In this document: piece after piece, positions 8,211 to 19,321 of the stretch | How positions within the stretch are numbered: the stretch's first letter is position 1 | How the letters are laid out: each line of letters begins with the position of its first letter | DNA from: Bradyrhizobium stylosanthis | Lineage (GTDB): Bacteria > Pseudomonadota > Alphaproteobacteria > Rhizobiales > Xanthobacteraceae | Direction of reading: 5' to 3' | Assembly (NCBI RefSeq): GCF_001641335.1 | Contig: NZ_LVEM01000002.1 | Coordinates: forward strand, 487,755 to 551,754 | DNA: 64,000 bases | The notes under the pieces: model-generated | The model's database searches: none | Seen by the model: only the letters and a program-made list of their open reading frames with translations | Told to the model about the DNA's origin: nothing | Program-made: the position numbers and the translations under genes

Positions 8211-8702
8211 TCAGCGCTTCTTGCGCAGGCGCACGACCATGTCGATGCGCGCGATCTCGTAACCCTCCGGCACCTCCGGCATCTTGGACAGCGCCAGATG
8301 CGGGTCCTCGATGTCGACCAGCTCGTGGCTGTTCTCGAGGTAATAATGGTGGTGGGTGGTGACGTTGGTGTCGAAATAGGTCTTGGTGCCGTCCACGCTG
8401 ACCTGGCGGAGCAGGCCGGCATCGGTGAGCTGATTCAGCGTGTTGTAGACGGTCGCCAGCGACACCGGAACCTTGGCGAGCGTGGCTTCCTCGTACAGCA
8501 TTTCGGCCGTCAGGTGGCGGGCACCCTTGCCGAACAGGAGCCAGCCCAGCGCCATGCGCTGGCGCGTCGGACGGAGCCCGGCGGACTGGAGCATTTCATT
8601 GACGTCGTGCCAGGGGCAACCGGTCAGGGCCGGCTGACGGCCGGACATGAGGGCCGCGGCATGGGCCTCGTCGTCGTGATGGGGCGCGGTATTCTCGCTC
8701 AT
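8211..8702 (-). CDS. irr: Irr, heme-responsive iron regulator of the Fur superfamily
   Basis: Start at 8702 (MSENTAPHHDDEAHAAAL) gives 163 residues, the known length of B. japonicum Irr; the frame runs upstream but without support. Irr represses heme synthesis and controls iron genes under iron limitation, and is degraded when it binds heme delivered by ferrochelatase. The heme-regulatory motif GCPWHD puts Cys at residue 29, and the second heme site HHH is at residues 117-119; both match the B. japonicum protein. The winged helix (LRPTRQRMALGWLL ... SLATVYNTLNQL) follows the Fur pattern. It is divergent from fabA across 346 bases, and tandem hexamers upstream look like the Fur-binding site described for this promoter. 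Confidence 0.97.
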   Translation of the reverse strand: MSENTAPHHDDEAHAAALMSGRQPALTGCPWHDVNEMLQSAGLRPTRQRMALGWLLFGKGARHLTAEMLYEEATLAKVPVSLATVYNTLNQLTDAGLLRQVSVDGTKTYFDTNVTTHHHYYLENSHELVDIEDPHLALSKMPEVPEGYEIARIDMVVRLRKKR

Positions 8703-8750
8703 TTCCAGATTTCGGGCACGCGTGAACAATATCTCTCTGCAATATAAGAA

Positions 8751-8768
8751 TAGAAAGATGCAGATGCA
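8751..8768 (-). promoter_or_regulatory. Candidate Fur site in the irr promoter, direct hexamer repeats
   Basis: On the irr strand two perfect tandem hexamers, TGCATC TGCATC (8768-8757), are followed by a weaker third, TTTCTA (8756-8751), 49 bases before the irr start. I recall that the B. japonicum irr promoter binds Fur through imperfect direct hexamer repeats rather than a classical Fur box. The rest of the 8703-9048 gap shows only a short inverted repeat GGTTC-N11-GAACC (8789-8809) and no gene. Confidence 0.55.
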
Positions 8769-9048
8769 AGTTTCTCGCAACTAGAGGGGTTCTAATCAGG
8801 CTTGGAACCGGGCGAGACGACCGTCATTTTACCTTCATGACAGCGCTTTGCCACCGAAATAGCCTGTGTTAGAGAGCCCGCGGTTCCGCTTAGCCGATTT
8901 TGGCGCAACCGGGCAGGTGGCCCGGTCCGCAGTCCATCCGGGGCTTGCGGGAGTTACGCCTGACGACGGCAATTGGCGTTGCTCTCCGGACGGGGCCTAT
9001 TTTCGCCAAAGAACGCCGCTCAACCGGCATTTGAACAGAGGCTCGTGC

Positions 9049-9570
9049 ATGCTGAACAGGCGCAACGGTTACGAATACGAGGATTTGCTGGCATGTGCGC
9101 GCGGCGAGATGTTCGGCCCGGGCAATGCCCAGCTGCCGCTGCCGCCGATGCTGATGTTCGACCGCATCACTGACATCAACGACGATGGCGGCGAGTACGG
9201 CAAAGGAGTGGTCCGCGCCGAGCTCGACGTGAAGCCCGACCTCTGGTTCTTCGGCTGCCACTTCAAGAACGACCCCGTGATGCCCGGCTGCCTCGGCCTC
9301 GATGCGCTGTGGCAGATGGTCGGCTTTTATCTGGGCTGGATCGGCGGCGAAGGCCGTGGCCGCGCGCTCGGTCTCAACGAGCTGAAGTTCAGCGGCCAGG
9401 TGCTGCCCGAAGCCCGTAAGGTTGTGTACAACGTCGATATCAAGCGCGTGATGCGGTCAAAGCTCGTGCTCGGTATCGCCGACGGGTGGCTTTCGGTCGA
9501 TGACCAGATTATCTATCGCGCGAAGGATCTGAAGGTCGGCCTGTTCAAGCAGGGCACGAGCCTGGGCTGA
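9049..9570 (+). CDS. fabA: FabA, beta-hydroxydecanoyl-ACP dehydratase/isomerase
   Basis: Start ATG 9049 ([14 protein letters not shown]) gives 173 residues, normal for FabA; longer in-frame starts lack support. FabA dehydrates 3-hydroxydecanoyl-ACP and isomerises trans-2- to cis-3-decenoyl-ACP, opening the anaerobic-type unsaturated fatty acid route. The hot-dog fold active site shows His71 in [15 protein letters not shown] and Asp85 in LGLDALWQ, equivalent to E. coli His70 and Asp84. It is first in fabA-fabB-fabI; fabB follows 41 bases later. It shares a promoter region with irr, though no direct link in control is shown. Confidence 0.95.
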   Translation: MLNRRNGYEYEDLLACARGEMFGPGNAQLPLPPMLMFDRITDINDDGGEYGKGVVRAELDVKPDLWFFGCHFKNDPVMPGCLGLDALWQMVGFYLGWIGGEGRGRALGLNELKFSGQVLPEARKVVYNVDIKRVMRSKLVLGIADGWLSVDDQIIYRAKDLKVGLFKQGTSLG

Positions 9571-9611
9571 AGCGCATCACCAAGAAAGACAACGATTTAG
9601 GCGAGGCTGTC

Positions 9612-10835
9612 ATGAGGCGGGTTGTGGTCACCGGAATGGGCATCGTCTCGTCCATCGGAAACAACACCCAGGAAGTGCTTGCGAGCCTCCACGAGGCGAA
9701 GTCGGGCATTTCGCGGGCTGAGAAATATGCCGAGCTTGGCTTCCGTTCGCAGGTGCAAGGTGAGCCGACGCTCGATCCCTCGACGGTGGTGGATCGCCGC
9801 GCCATGCGCTTCCTCGGTCAGGGCGCGGCGTGGAATCACATCGCGATGGAGCAGGCGATCCAGGATTCCGGTCTGTCGCCCGACGAAGTCTCCAACATCC
9901 GCACCGGCATCATCATGGGGTCGGGCGGACCTTCGGCCCGCACCATCGTCGAATCCGCCGACATCACCCGCACCAAGGGGCCGAAGCGCGTCGGGCCGTT
10001 TGCAGTGCCGAAGGCGATGTCCTCCACCGCTTCGGCGACGCTCGCGACCTGGTTCAAGATCAAGGGCGTGAACTATTCGATCTCCTCGGCCTGCGCGACC
10101 TCGAACCACTGCGTCGGCAATGCCTATGAGACGATCCAGATCGGCAAGCAGGACGTCGTCTTCGCCGGCGGCTGCGAGGAGCTGGACTGGTCGCTCTCGG
10201 TGCTGTTCGACGCCATGGGCGCGATGTCCTCGAAGTACAACGACACGCCCGCGACCGCCTCGCGTCCCTACGACGTCAACCGCGACGGCTTCGTCATTGC
10301 CGGCGGCGCCGGCGTGCTGGTGCTGGAAGAGCTCGAGCATGCCAAGGCCCGCGGCGCGCGCATCTATGGCGAGATCGTCGGCTATGGCGCGACGTCGGAC
10401 GGCTACGACATGGTCGCCCCGTCGGGTGAAGGCGCCGAGCGCTGCATGCGCATGGCGCTGTCGACGGTGAAGACCAAGGTCGACTACATCAATCCGCACG
10501 CGACCTCGACCCCGGCCGGCGATCCGCCGGAGATCGACGCGCTCCGCCGCGTGTTTGGCAGCGGCGAGAAGTGTCCGCCGATCTCGGCGACCAAGGCTCT
10601 GACCGGCCACTCGCTCGGCGCCACCGGCGTGCAGGAGGCGATCTACTCGCTGCTGATGATGAACAACGGTTTCATCTGCGAGAGCGCCCACATCCAGGAG
10701 CTCGATCCGGTGTTCGCGGACATGCCGATCGTGCGCAAGCGCATCGACAACGTGAAGGTCGGCACCGTGCTGTCGAACTCGTTCGGCTTCGGCGGCACCA
10801 ACGCCACGCTGGTGTTCAGCCGGCTGGATGTGTGA
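9612..10835 (+). CDS. fabB: FabB, 3-oxoacyl-ACP synthase I
   Basis: 407 residues, KAS I type. It condenses malonyl-ACP with acyl-ACP and elongates the cis-3-decenoyl product of FabA, and so commits it to unsaturated fatty acids. The Cys-His-His triad is Cys161 ([12 protein letters not shown]), His296 ([11 protein letters not shown]) and His333 ([11 protein letters not shown]), close to E. coli numbering (163, 298, 333). It is 41 bases after fabA, so one transcript is likely. The pairing with FabA rather than FabZ supports FabB over FabF. Confidence 0.96.
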   Translation: MRRVVVTGMGIVSSIGNNTQEVLASLHEAKSGISRAEKYAELGFRSQVQGEPTLDPSTVVDRRAMRFLGQGAAWNHIAMEQAIQDSGLSPDEVSNIRTGIIMGSGGPSARTIVESADITRTKGPKRVGPFAVPKAMSSTASATLATWFKIKGVNYSISSACATSNHCVGNAYETIQIGKQDVVFAGGCEELDWSLSVLFDAMGAMSSKYNDTPATASRPYDVNRDGFVIAGGAGVLVLEELEHAKARGARIYGEIVGYGATSDGYDMVAPSGEGAERCMRMALSTVKTKVDYINPHATSTPAGDPPEIDALRRVFGSGEKCPPISATKALTGHSLGATGVQEAIYSLLMMNNGFICESAHIQELDPVFADMPIVRKRIDNVKVGTVLSNSFGFGGTNATLVFSRLDV

Positions 10836-10863
10836 CGTCGTTGCGGACCCGAGGTTGATTTCT

Positions 10864-10986
10864 CGTCATGGCCGGGCTCGTCCCGGCCATCCACGTCTTA
10901 GCTTCGGGCTGCGAAGGGTGTGGATGCGCGGGACGTGGGCGAGCGAAGCGACGCCGTTCTTCGAACGGTTATGCCCGGGCATGACG
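10864..10986. repeat. Dispersed palindromic repeat, family C
   Basis: Begins CGTCATGGCCGGGCTCGTCC, has CCATCCACG and GTGGATGCGCGGGA inside, and ends GCCCGGGCATGACGA. Other copies lie at 45070-45158, 50133-50220 and 51979-52101. It sits inside the fabB-fabI spacer, which weakens the case for a single uninterrupted fab transcript. Confidence 0.8.
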
Positions 10987-11007
10987 AAGAGTGGAGACTA
11001 GCAGGCA

Positions 11008-11808
11008 ATGGAAGGTTTGATGAAAGGCAAGCGCGGTCTGATCATGGGCATCGCCAATGATCATTCGATCGCGTGGGGCATGGCGCGGACGCTTCATGCC
11101 CATGGCGCCGAGCTTGCCTTCACCTTCCAGGGCGAGGCTCTCGGCAAGCGCGTCAAGCCGCTGGCGGAGCAGCTCGGTGTCGATCTGGTGCTGCCCTGCG
11201 ACGTCGAGGACATCGCCAGCGTCGACGCCACGTTCGCCGCCTTGCGCGAGAAGTGGGGCAAGCTCGACTTCGTCATCCACGCGATCGGCTTTGCCGACAA
11301 GAACGAGTTGAAGGGCCGCTACGCCGACACCAGCCGCGAGAACTTTTCGCGCACCATGGTGATCTCCTGCTTCTCGTTCACGGAAGTGGCAAAGCGCGCC
11401 GCCGAGCTGATGACGGAAGGCGGCAGCATGATCACGCTGACCTTCGGTGCCTCCGAGCGATCGATGCCGAACTACAATGTGATGGGCGTCGCCAAGGCGG
11501 CGCTAGAAGCTTCCGTGCGCTATCTCGCTTCCGATTTCGGGCCGCGCGGCATTCGCGTCAACGCGATCTCGGCCGGGCCCATCCGCACGCTCGCCGGCTC
11601 CGGCATCGGCGAGGCGCGCGCGATGTTCGCCTTCATGCAGAAGCACTCGCCGCTCCGCCGCGGCGTCACGCTCGACGAGCTCGGCGGCTCGGCGCTGTAC
11701 CTGCTGTCGGACCTCTCCGGCGGCGTCACCGGCGAAATCCATTATGTCGATTCCGGCTACAACATCGTGCTGATGCCGCGGCCGGACGATTTGAAGACGC
11801 CGGACTAG
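11008..11808 (+). CDS. fabI: FabI, enoyl-ACP reductase
   Basis: 266 residues. NADH-dependent reduction of trans-2-enoyl-ACP, the last step of each elongation cycle and the triclosan target. The nucleotide site is GLIMGIANDHSIAWGMA. Catalytic Tyr156 and Lys163 are in PNYNVMGVAKAAL and match E. coli numbering exactly. The second active-site tyrosine of E. coli FabI (Tyr146) is Phe here (ITLTFGASE), as in InhA-type enzymes. It is the third gene of the fab cluster, separated from fabB by a repeat element. Bradyrhizobia carry more than one FabI, so this may be one of several. Confidence 0.93.
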   Translation: MEGLMKGKRGLIMGIANDHSIAWGMARTLHAHGAELAFTFQGEALGKRVKPLAEQLGVDLVLPCDVEDIASVDATFAALREKWGKLDFVIHAIGFADKNELKGRYADTSRENFSRTMVISCFSFTEVAKRAAELMTEGGSMITLTFGASERSMPNYNVMGVAKAALEASVRYLASDFGPRGIRVNAISAGPIRTLAGSGIGEARAMFAFMQKHSPLRRGVTLDELGGSALYLLSDLSGGVTGEIHYVDSGYNIVLMPRPDDLKTPD

Positions 11809-11819
11809 GCGAGGATGCC

Positions 11820-11908
11820 GTAGGGTGGGCAAAGGCGCGTAAGCGACGTGCCCACCATTTTTCCATGGCGATGCAGGTCGTGGGCACGCTCCGCTTTGCC
11901 CACCCTAC
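11820..11908. repeat. Dispersed inverted-repeat element, family E (GTAGGGTGGGCAAAG ends)
   Basis: A perfect 15-base terminal inverted repeat, GTAGGGTGGGCAAAG at 11820 and CTTTGCCCACCCTAC ending at 11908, surrounds GCGTAAGCGACGTGCCCACC and GTGGGCACGC. No coding sequence inside. It follows fabI by 11 bases and could act as a terminator hairpin. Confidence 0.85.
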
Positions 11909-12048
11909 GAGATCTCCCTCTGGGCGCGCCCGAGGTGTGCGTCCTTCCCCGGCACCCCACGATCATGGGGCTGACTCCCCAACAAAATCATGTTTGCTGC
12001 GCCCGATAGCGCCGCAGGGTCGTGTCCCGCGGTTCGGGAGGAACGGTC

Positions 12049-14043
12049 TTGCCGACGGTGCATGCGATGTGTCGAGCGGCTGCGCTGGCGTCCGTTGGCG
12101 GCACCGTGCTGCTCTGCGGCGGCTCGCATGCCTGGGCTCAGTCGGCGATCTGGGATTCGACCCTCTCCAACACGAATTGGTACGTGCCGACAGCGCAATT
12201 GCTGGCCTATGCCGCGCCGAAGACCGGCTTTTCCAATCCGATCCCGATCGGCGACCAGACGCTGTGGTCGCTCGCGACTGCGACCAACGGCGCCTTTACC
12301 GGAACAAGCGTTGCGCAGCTCAAGCTCGGGCCCGCGCTTCTGACGGATACCTCGACCATCCAGGGATTCGTCACGACCGCGGGCCAGATCACGATGCTGT
12401 TCACGCCGACCGCGGGCGGCGCGGTGACCGTCGGTCTCGGCCACATGCGAACCGTCAATGGTGTGACCGGAATGGAAATGCAGATGATCACGGGCGACGG
12501 CCTGCTCGTGACGCATTGGGCCTACATGCTGCCCTACGATCCCGCGACATTCACGCCGCCGGCATCGCAAGCAATCCCCGCGAACTCCGTTCCGCAATGG
12601 GCGTGGACTTCGGGCACGCCGTGGCGGATCGTCAGCCCGACGTTGTTCGGCAGCTCTGCTCCCGGTCGTTTCGTCATCACGAATTACCAGAACGGATATT
12701 TTTGGGGCGCCGGCGTCGCGCCCGCAGGGAGCAGTACGGCGAACTTCACGTTGCTGGGCTCCGTGACACCCGAAGGCAACGTTCTCTTCAACACGCTCTC
12801 GAAGGGCACGCTCAGCAGCCTCTACGGTGCCGCGGGGGGCGACGCATCGGGCGCGCAGATGCTCGTCAGCACCTACGACCTCTCGGGCAACCCGACCGGC
12901 GGCATCGCCTATCTTTCGCTGGTACGGCCCTATGCCGAGACCCTGCAAGCGCAGAACAGTCGCGCGGGTCTGGCTGCGGCCGATATGCTCTATCGCCTGT
13001 CCGCGACGTCGCTCGGTTGGACCGGTACCATGGCGCCCGGTTTCGTCGCACTCGACAATCTGAGCGGCCAAAACCTCGTCAATGCCGTCAACCAGACTTT
13101 GCCGGTTCTGAACGGTGCGGCGTCGCAGGCGACCTACGCTACGCAGCGCGTGTTTCAGCAGGCAATGACAGGACGCCTCGACGACGTGCTTGGTCTGAAC
13201 GGCGGCATGACGCCGGAGCGCAACATCTGGATGAAGCCGCTCGGCGGTAGCGTGCGGCAAGGCGGCGTCGATGGCGTTGCCGGATACAACGCGTCCGGCG
13301 GCGGCATCGCCGTCGGCGCGGACACGACCATCTCTGTGCGCGCGATGCTTGGCGGCGTGTTCGCCTATTCCCATCACACCATGACCGGGAGCGACGACGC
13401 GGTATCGAATCGGCTCAGGATCGATTCATATCAGGCGGGGTTCTACGGCGCTTACGCGCTCGGCAATGGCTTCAGGATCGATGGCCAGCTCGACGGCGCG
13501 ATCAACGACAATGGCGAGAGCCGTTCGCTCACCTTCATCAACAGCACCGCCGGTGCCTCCTATCGCTCCTACAGTGGTCACGCCGGCGCCGCCATCCGCA
13601 AGCTGATCCCGATCGAGCCGGGATTTGCGGTCGCGCCGTCGCTGCGGCTTGACTATGGCTACGTTCGCTCGCCCGCTTATCAGGAGGGTGGCGCGAACGG
13701 ATTCAGCCTCAACGTGGATGCGCAAACCTACCGTGAGTTGACACTGACGGCGGGGGTTAAGGGTGCTTACGAGCTCGCGAAGCAGCTCTATCTCACCGGC
13801 GATATCGGCGTTGGCTACAATACGCTGAACCAGGGACTTCAGATCAGAGCGGCATTTGCGGGTGCCGGCGACACTTTTGTCACCAACGGCCTTGCGCTGT
13901 CGCCATGGATCTACTCGACCGCGGTGGGACTCGTCGCAGCCGACGGCAGGAACTTCGATCTCGGCATCCGCTACGGCGTTGCGGCGACATCTTCCGGACT
14001 GCTTCAGCAATCCGGGCTCGCCGTGCTCAAGATCAGGCTGTAA
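12049..14043 (+). CDS. Autotransporter (type Va) outer-membrane protein
   Basis: I place the start at TTG 12049 because GGGAGGAA lies just upstream and the signal peptide (MPTVHAMCRAAALASVGG ... SHAWAQS) then begins promptly; GTG 12022 and ATG 12067 are alternatives. About 664 residues. Residues about 35-380 are a Ser/Thr/Gly-rich passenger without a domain I recognise, and with none of the usual pertactin-type repeats. Residues about 385-664 form an autotransporter beta-barrel with alternating strands, beginning near NIWMKPLGGSVRQGGVDG and ending SGLAVLKIRL; the last residue is Leu, not the usual Phe. Likely surface-displayed or secreted. It stands alone on the plus strand. Confidence 0.85.
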   Translation: MPTVHAMCRAAALASVGGTVLLCGGSHAWAQSAIWDSTLSNTNWYVPTAQLLAYAAPKTGFSNPIPIGDQTLWSLATATNGAFTGTSVAQLKLGPALLTDTSTIQGFVTTAGQITMLFTPTAGGAVTVGLGHMRTVNGVTGMEMQMITGDGLLVTHWAYMLPYDPATFTPPASQAIPANSVPQWAWTSGTPWRIVSPTLFGSSAPGRFVITNYQNGYFWGAGVAPAGSSTANFTLLGSVTPEGNVLFNTLSKGTLSSLYGAAGGDASGAQMLVSTYDLSGNPTGGIAYLSLVRPYAETLQAQNSRAGLAAADMLYRLSATSLGWTGTMAPGFVALDNLSGQNLVNAVNQTLPVLNGAASQATYATQRVFQQAMTGRLDDVLGLNGGMTPERNIWMKPLGGSVRQGGVDGVAGYNASGGGIAVGADTTISVRAMLGGVFAYSHHTMTGSDDAVSNRLRIDSYQAGFYGAYALGNGFRIDGQLDGAINDNGESRSLTFINSTAGASYRSYSGHAGAAIRKLIPIEPGFAVAPSLRLDYGYVRSPAYQEGGANGFSLNVDAQTYRELTLTAGVKGAYELAKQLYLTGDIGVGYNTLNQGLQIRAAFAGAGDTFVTNGLALSPWIYSTAVGLVAADGRNFDLGIRYGVAATSSGLLQQSGLAVLKIRL

Positions 14044-14053
14044 GCGCGCCGGT

Positions 14054-14650
14054 TCAGCCCGCCGCGATCTTCTCCGCGCGCTGGAATGCCGGCCGTGCCA
14101 TGCAGCGCGCGAGATAGGCATCGAAGGCCGGACGCGACGGCACCATCTTGAACAGGCGCACCGCGTAGTTCAGGCCTGAGCCGACCGTGAGGTCGGCGGC
14201 GGAGAACTCCTCGCCGAGAATCCACGGTCCTTCGGCCAGCGCGGCCTCCAGCACGTCGAACACCTGCGTCGCACTGCCCCAGGCCGCGGTTGAGGTCGGG
14301 ATCTCGATCTTGGTGAATATCTGGATGATGGCCGGCTCGATGCAGCTCGGCGAGAAGAACAGCCATTGCAGATAGCGCGCACGGTGCGGATCGGTCACGG
14401 CAGGCGCAAGCTTCGTCTCGGGATAGCGGTCCGCGATGTAGGCGCAGATCGCGGCGGCTTCGCCGAGCGCGGCATCGTCGTCGGAGAGCGCCGGCACCTT
14501 GCCCATCGGATTGATCTTGAGGAAATCCGGCGCCTTCTGCGCGCCGGTCGAGATGTCGGTCAGCACGCGCTCATAGGGCAGGCCGCTTTCTTCCATCAGC
14601 CAGAGCGTCGTGAACGAGCGCGAGCGGGGCGACCAATAGAGCTTGATCAT
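14054..14650 (-). CDS. Glutathione S-transferase-like protein
   Basis: 198 residues, typical for a bacterial GST. The N-terminal thioredoxin fold reads IKLYWSPRSRSFTTLWLMEE and has the cis-Pro glutathione loop INPMGKVPAL and the E/S-type motif GEAAAICAYIAD. The C-terminal helical domain includes LGEEFSAADLTVGSGL with the N-capping motif. The catalytic residue is probably a Ser near the N-terminus (SPRSRS). It converges on the autotransporter gene with only 10 bases between stops. Substrate unknown. Confidence 0.88.
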   Translation of the reverse strand: MIKLYWSPRSRSFTTLWLMEESGLPYERVLTDISTGAQKAPDFLKINPMGKVPALSDDDAALGEAAAICAYIADRYPETKLAPAVTDPHRARYLQWLFFSPSCIEPAIIQIFTKIEIPTSTAAWGSATQVFDVLEAALAEGPWILGEEFSAADLTVGSGLNYAVRLFKMVPSRPAFDAYLARCMARPAFQRAEKIAAG

Positions 14651-14661
14651 GGCGGATTCCT

Positions 14662-15471
14662 TTATTGCCGGAGCAGTTGGGGTAGCGTCTTATCGAGGCT
14701 CGTCGTCAGCAGCGTGCGGACACCATCGCGCAGCGCCTGGTTACCCACCACCTCGTTGGACGACGCCGGAAACGCCGTCTCATCCAATTCCTTGTTGGGG
14801 CCGCTGATCGGGTTGATCCCGATCAGGCGTGACATCATGGGTTCGTCATTCGTCGACGCCGCGGCCTTCTTGATCACCTCGAACGACTGCCCGTCGTACA
14901 CGGTGATGTAGGTCAGCGCGAACAGGAACGTGCGCCGCTTGATGGGATTGCCCCATTTCACGATTCCAAACCCTTCGACGGATTGGTTGGTGTTGCTGAA
15001 GCCATTCTGGAATCTCTCGACCAGGACATAGAGCTGGCATTTGGTGCCGGCGGCGCTCTGCTGAACGAATTCCTGTCGCTCCGGGTTTCGCCTCAGCATC
15101 GGCGATCCCGATCCGCCGGCCTGCGTCCAGGCGCTCGGCGAATACGCCAGCCGCCTGACGGATTTGCCGGACGCGGCCGCGCGAACCCGCGACGTGACGA
15201 TGTCATCAAGTCCCCAGCCATCGATCGCAACGGGCGCGTACTCGTTGCCGAACATGGTGAAGCCAACCTGCTGAACACCGAATCGGTTGCCGACGACGGA
15301 AATGAGGCCAATCCCGCACGGTCCCGCATCGACAGCGGCCGGCTGCTTCGAACCCGAGGCAGCTTTCGGCGCGGCGCCTTTGGCTGGCCGCGTTGGCGGT
15401 GGAACGGATTGGGCCGCCGCGCCCGCGATGAGCCCGAACAGGAAGATCGTCGTCAAGCAGATGCGAAACAT
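14662..15471 (-). CDS. Secreted protein of unknown function
   Basis: 269 residues. A clear signal peptide (MFRICLTTIFLFGLIAGAAA, cleavage near AAAQS) is followed by a Pro/Lys/Ala-rich linker and a folded domain starting GPCGIGLISVVGNRFGVQQVG. Two cysteines (GPCGIG, TKCQLYVLVERF) could pair. The C-terminus reads LRDGVRTLLTTSLDKTLPQLL. I do not recognise the family. The gene lies 11 bases upstream of the GST gene on the same strand, so co-transcription is possible but gives no hint of function. Confidence 0.75.
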   Translation of the reverse strand: MFRICLTTIFLFGLIAGAAAQSVPPPTRPAKGAAPKAASGSKQPAAVDAGPCGIGLISVVGNRFGVQQVGFTMFGNEYAPVAIDGWGLDDIVTSRVRAAASGKSVRRLAYSPSAWTQAGGSGSPMLRRNPERQEFVQQSAAGTKCQLYVLVERFQNGFSNTNQSVEGFGIVKWGNPIKRRTFLFALTYITVYDGQSFEVIKKAAASTNDEPMMSRLIGINPISGPNKELDETAFPASSNEVVGNQALRDGVRTLLTTSLDKTLPQLLRQ

Positions 15472-15574
15472 GGGCGTTTGATGCGGGTTGCGGCTTCCAG
15501 GATGTTCTCGTCGGCGAGAGACATCTACTAGAGTGCGCCGGCGACAACCGCAAGGCGAAGAGCCGGTCCTCCTC

Positions 15575-16039
15575 CTACCTGTCGCTGGACCGCCGCTTCC
15601 ACCGGTAGTATTTCATCGTGAACCCGTTCGACGGCTCGATCTCTTGCTTCTCGAACACAAAACCTTCGCGCTCGTACCAGCGCCAGGCCTTTTCGTTCTC
15701 GCGGACGCAGCGCAGGTGCATCTCGTCGGGCATTTGCGTGCGCGTGAAGGCGAGCAGCTTTCGCCCGAGCGATTGGCCCTGATAGGTGGGACCGACGAAC
15801 AGCATGTCGAGATAAAGCTTCGGCAGATGCAGCGCGAGCATCGCGGCGATGGTGCCGTTGTCGTCGGCGACGAACAGGCTCCAGCCGTTCTCCATCTCCC
15901 GCCTGATGCGGGCGCGAAGATTCGCCAACAGGAAATCGCTCGTTTCGCCGAGCCCGGTCGAAACCCAACTCTCCATCCAGACCCGGCCGATCTCGTCATA
16001 TTCCTCAGCGCGGGCGGGACGGATGATGAGATCAGACAT
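15575..16039 (-). CDS. GNAT-family N-acetyltransferase
   Basis: 154 residues covering one GNAT fold: IRPARAEEYDEIGRVWMESW at the start, LDMLFVGPTYQGQSLGRKLL with the acetyl-CoA pyrophosphate loop (Q/RxxGxG/A reads YQGQSLGRKL), and RENEKAWRWYEREGF near the end. Acceptor unknown. It begins 15 bases after the stop of oxyR on the same strand, so it may be read with oxyR. Confidence 0.85.
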   Translation of the reverse strand: MSDLIIRPARAEEYDEIGRVWMESWVSTGLGETSDFLLANLRARIRREMENGWSLFVADDNGTIAAMLALHLPKLYLDMLFVGPTYQGQSLGRKLLAFTRTQMPDEMHLRCVRENEKAWRWYEREGFVFEKQEIEPSNGFTMKYYRWKRRSSDR

Positions 16040-16054
16040 CGGCGCTCTTCTTGC

Positions 16055-16981
16055 CTAGGCCCGTTGGCTTCGCGCGACCTGCTTCGGGCGCGCCTTGCCG
16101 GCCGACAAACACACCACCTCGGAAATCTGCAGCAGCTGCCGCGCCAGCGGACTGGTCTTGCGCCAGACCATGCCGATGGTGCGCGAGGGCTCGGGGTCGC
16201 GGAAGCGCGTCAGCGAGACCGTCGCCGATCGCGTCTCCACCGGCACCGCCATCTCCGGAATCAGGGTCACGCCGATGCCGGCGCTGACCATCTGCACCAG
16301 CGTCGACAGCGAATTGGCGTCCAGCATCTCGCGCGGCGGCGCCGATTGCATGTTGCAGAACGACAGCGCCTGATCGCGGAAGCAGTGTCCCTCCTCGAGC
16401 AGCAAGAGCCGCATCTCCCGCATCATCTCGCGCGAGGGCGCCGGCGTTCCCTCGTCCGCGCCCGGCCGCACCAGCAGGAACTTCTCCTCGAACAGGGCGA
16501 CCTCGGTCAGCGAGGGCTCCGACACCGGCAGCGCGACGATGGCGGTGTCGAGCCGTCCTTCGACCAGCTCCTGGATCAGCCGCGGCGTCATCGTCTCGCG
16601 CACGCGGATGTCGAGTTCCGGATGCATGCGGGTGAGGTTCTTGGTGATCTTGGGAAGCAGATACGGCGCGATCGTCGGAATCATGCCGATGCGCAGGCGC
16701 CCGGCGAAGCGGTCCTGCGAGGCCCGGGCGAAATCGCCGAGCTCGTCGACCGAGCGCAGGATGTCGCGGACGCGCTGGGCGAGCTCCTCGCCGAACCGGG
16801 TCAGGGCGACCTGCCGCGCGCTGCGCTCCAGCAGCAGGCCGCCGAGCGTCTCCTCCAGTTCCTTGATCTGCATCGACAGGGCCGGCTGCGAGATGGAACA
16901 GGATTCAGCCGCGCGGCCGAAATGGCCGTGACGCGCCAGCGCATCGAAATATCGGAGCTGGCGCAGCGTCAGATTGATCAT
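16055..16981 (-). CDS. oxyR: OxyR, LysR-family hydrogen peroxide sensor
   Basis: 308 residues. N-terminal helix-turn-helix (LRQLRYFDALARHGHFGRAA, SISQPALSMQIKELEE) and a regulatory domain with the redox cysteines Cys200 and Cys209 in LEEGHCFRDQALSFC. This matches E. coli Cys199/Cys208 in spacing and surrounding sequence, so peroxide oxidation to a disulfide is expected. It is divergent from katG across 113 bases, the classic oxyR-katG arrangement, so it should activate katG under peroxide and regulate itself. Confidence 0.95.
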   Translation of the reverse strand: MINLTLRQLRYFDALARHGHFGRAAESCSISQPALSMQIKELEETLGGLLLERSARQVALTRFGEELAQRVRDILRSVDELGDFARASQDRFAGRLRIGMIPTIAPYLLPKITKNLTRMHPELDIRVRETMTPRLIQELVEGRLDTAIVALPVSEPSLTEVALFEEKFLLVRPGADEGTPAPSREMMREMRLLLLEEGHCFRDQALSFCNMQSAPPREMLDANSLSTLVQMVSAGIGVTLIPEMAVPVETRSATVSLTRFRDPEPSRTIGMVWRKTSPLARQLLQISEVVCLSAGKARPKQVARSQRA

Positions 16982-16989
16982 AAGAAAAT

Positions 16990-19257
<2,268 letters not shown>

Positions 19258-19264
19258 TGTTGCC

Positions 19265-19294
19265 GCTCCCTCTCCCGCATGCGGGAGAGGGAGC
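19265..19294. repeat. Perfect 30-base palindrome after katG
   Basis: Two 15-base arms (GCTCCCTCTCCCGCA and its exact complement) with no loop, eight bases after the katG stop. It lacks a T-tract, so it may be a REP unit or an mRNA 3'-end stabiliser rather than an intrinsic terminator. Confidence 0.7.
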
Positions 19295-19321
19295 GCAGCG
19301 CGCTTGCAGAAGAGCACAAAC

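Noticed and set aside
8789..8809. GGTTC ... GAACC inverted repeat between irr and fabA as an iron control element
   Set aside because: It is too short and lacks the known iron-control-element pattern, so I do not call it an Irr site.
11073..13250. 725-codon plus frame across fabI, a repeat and the autotransporter
   Set aside because: Arg/Ala-rich shadow frame. It runs through the family E repeat and conflicts with two real genes in other frames.
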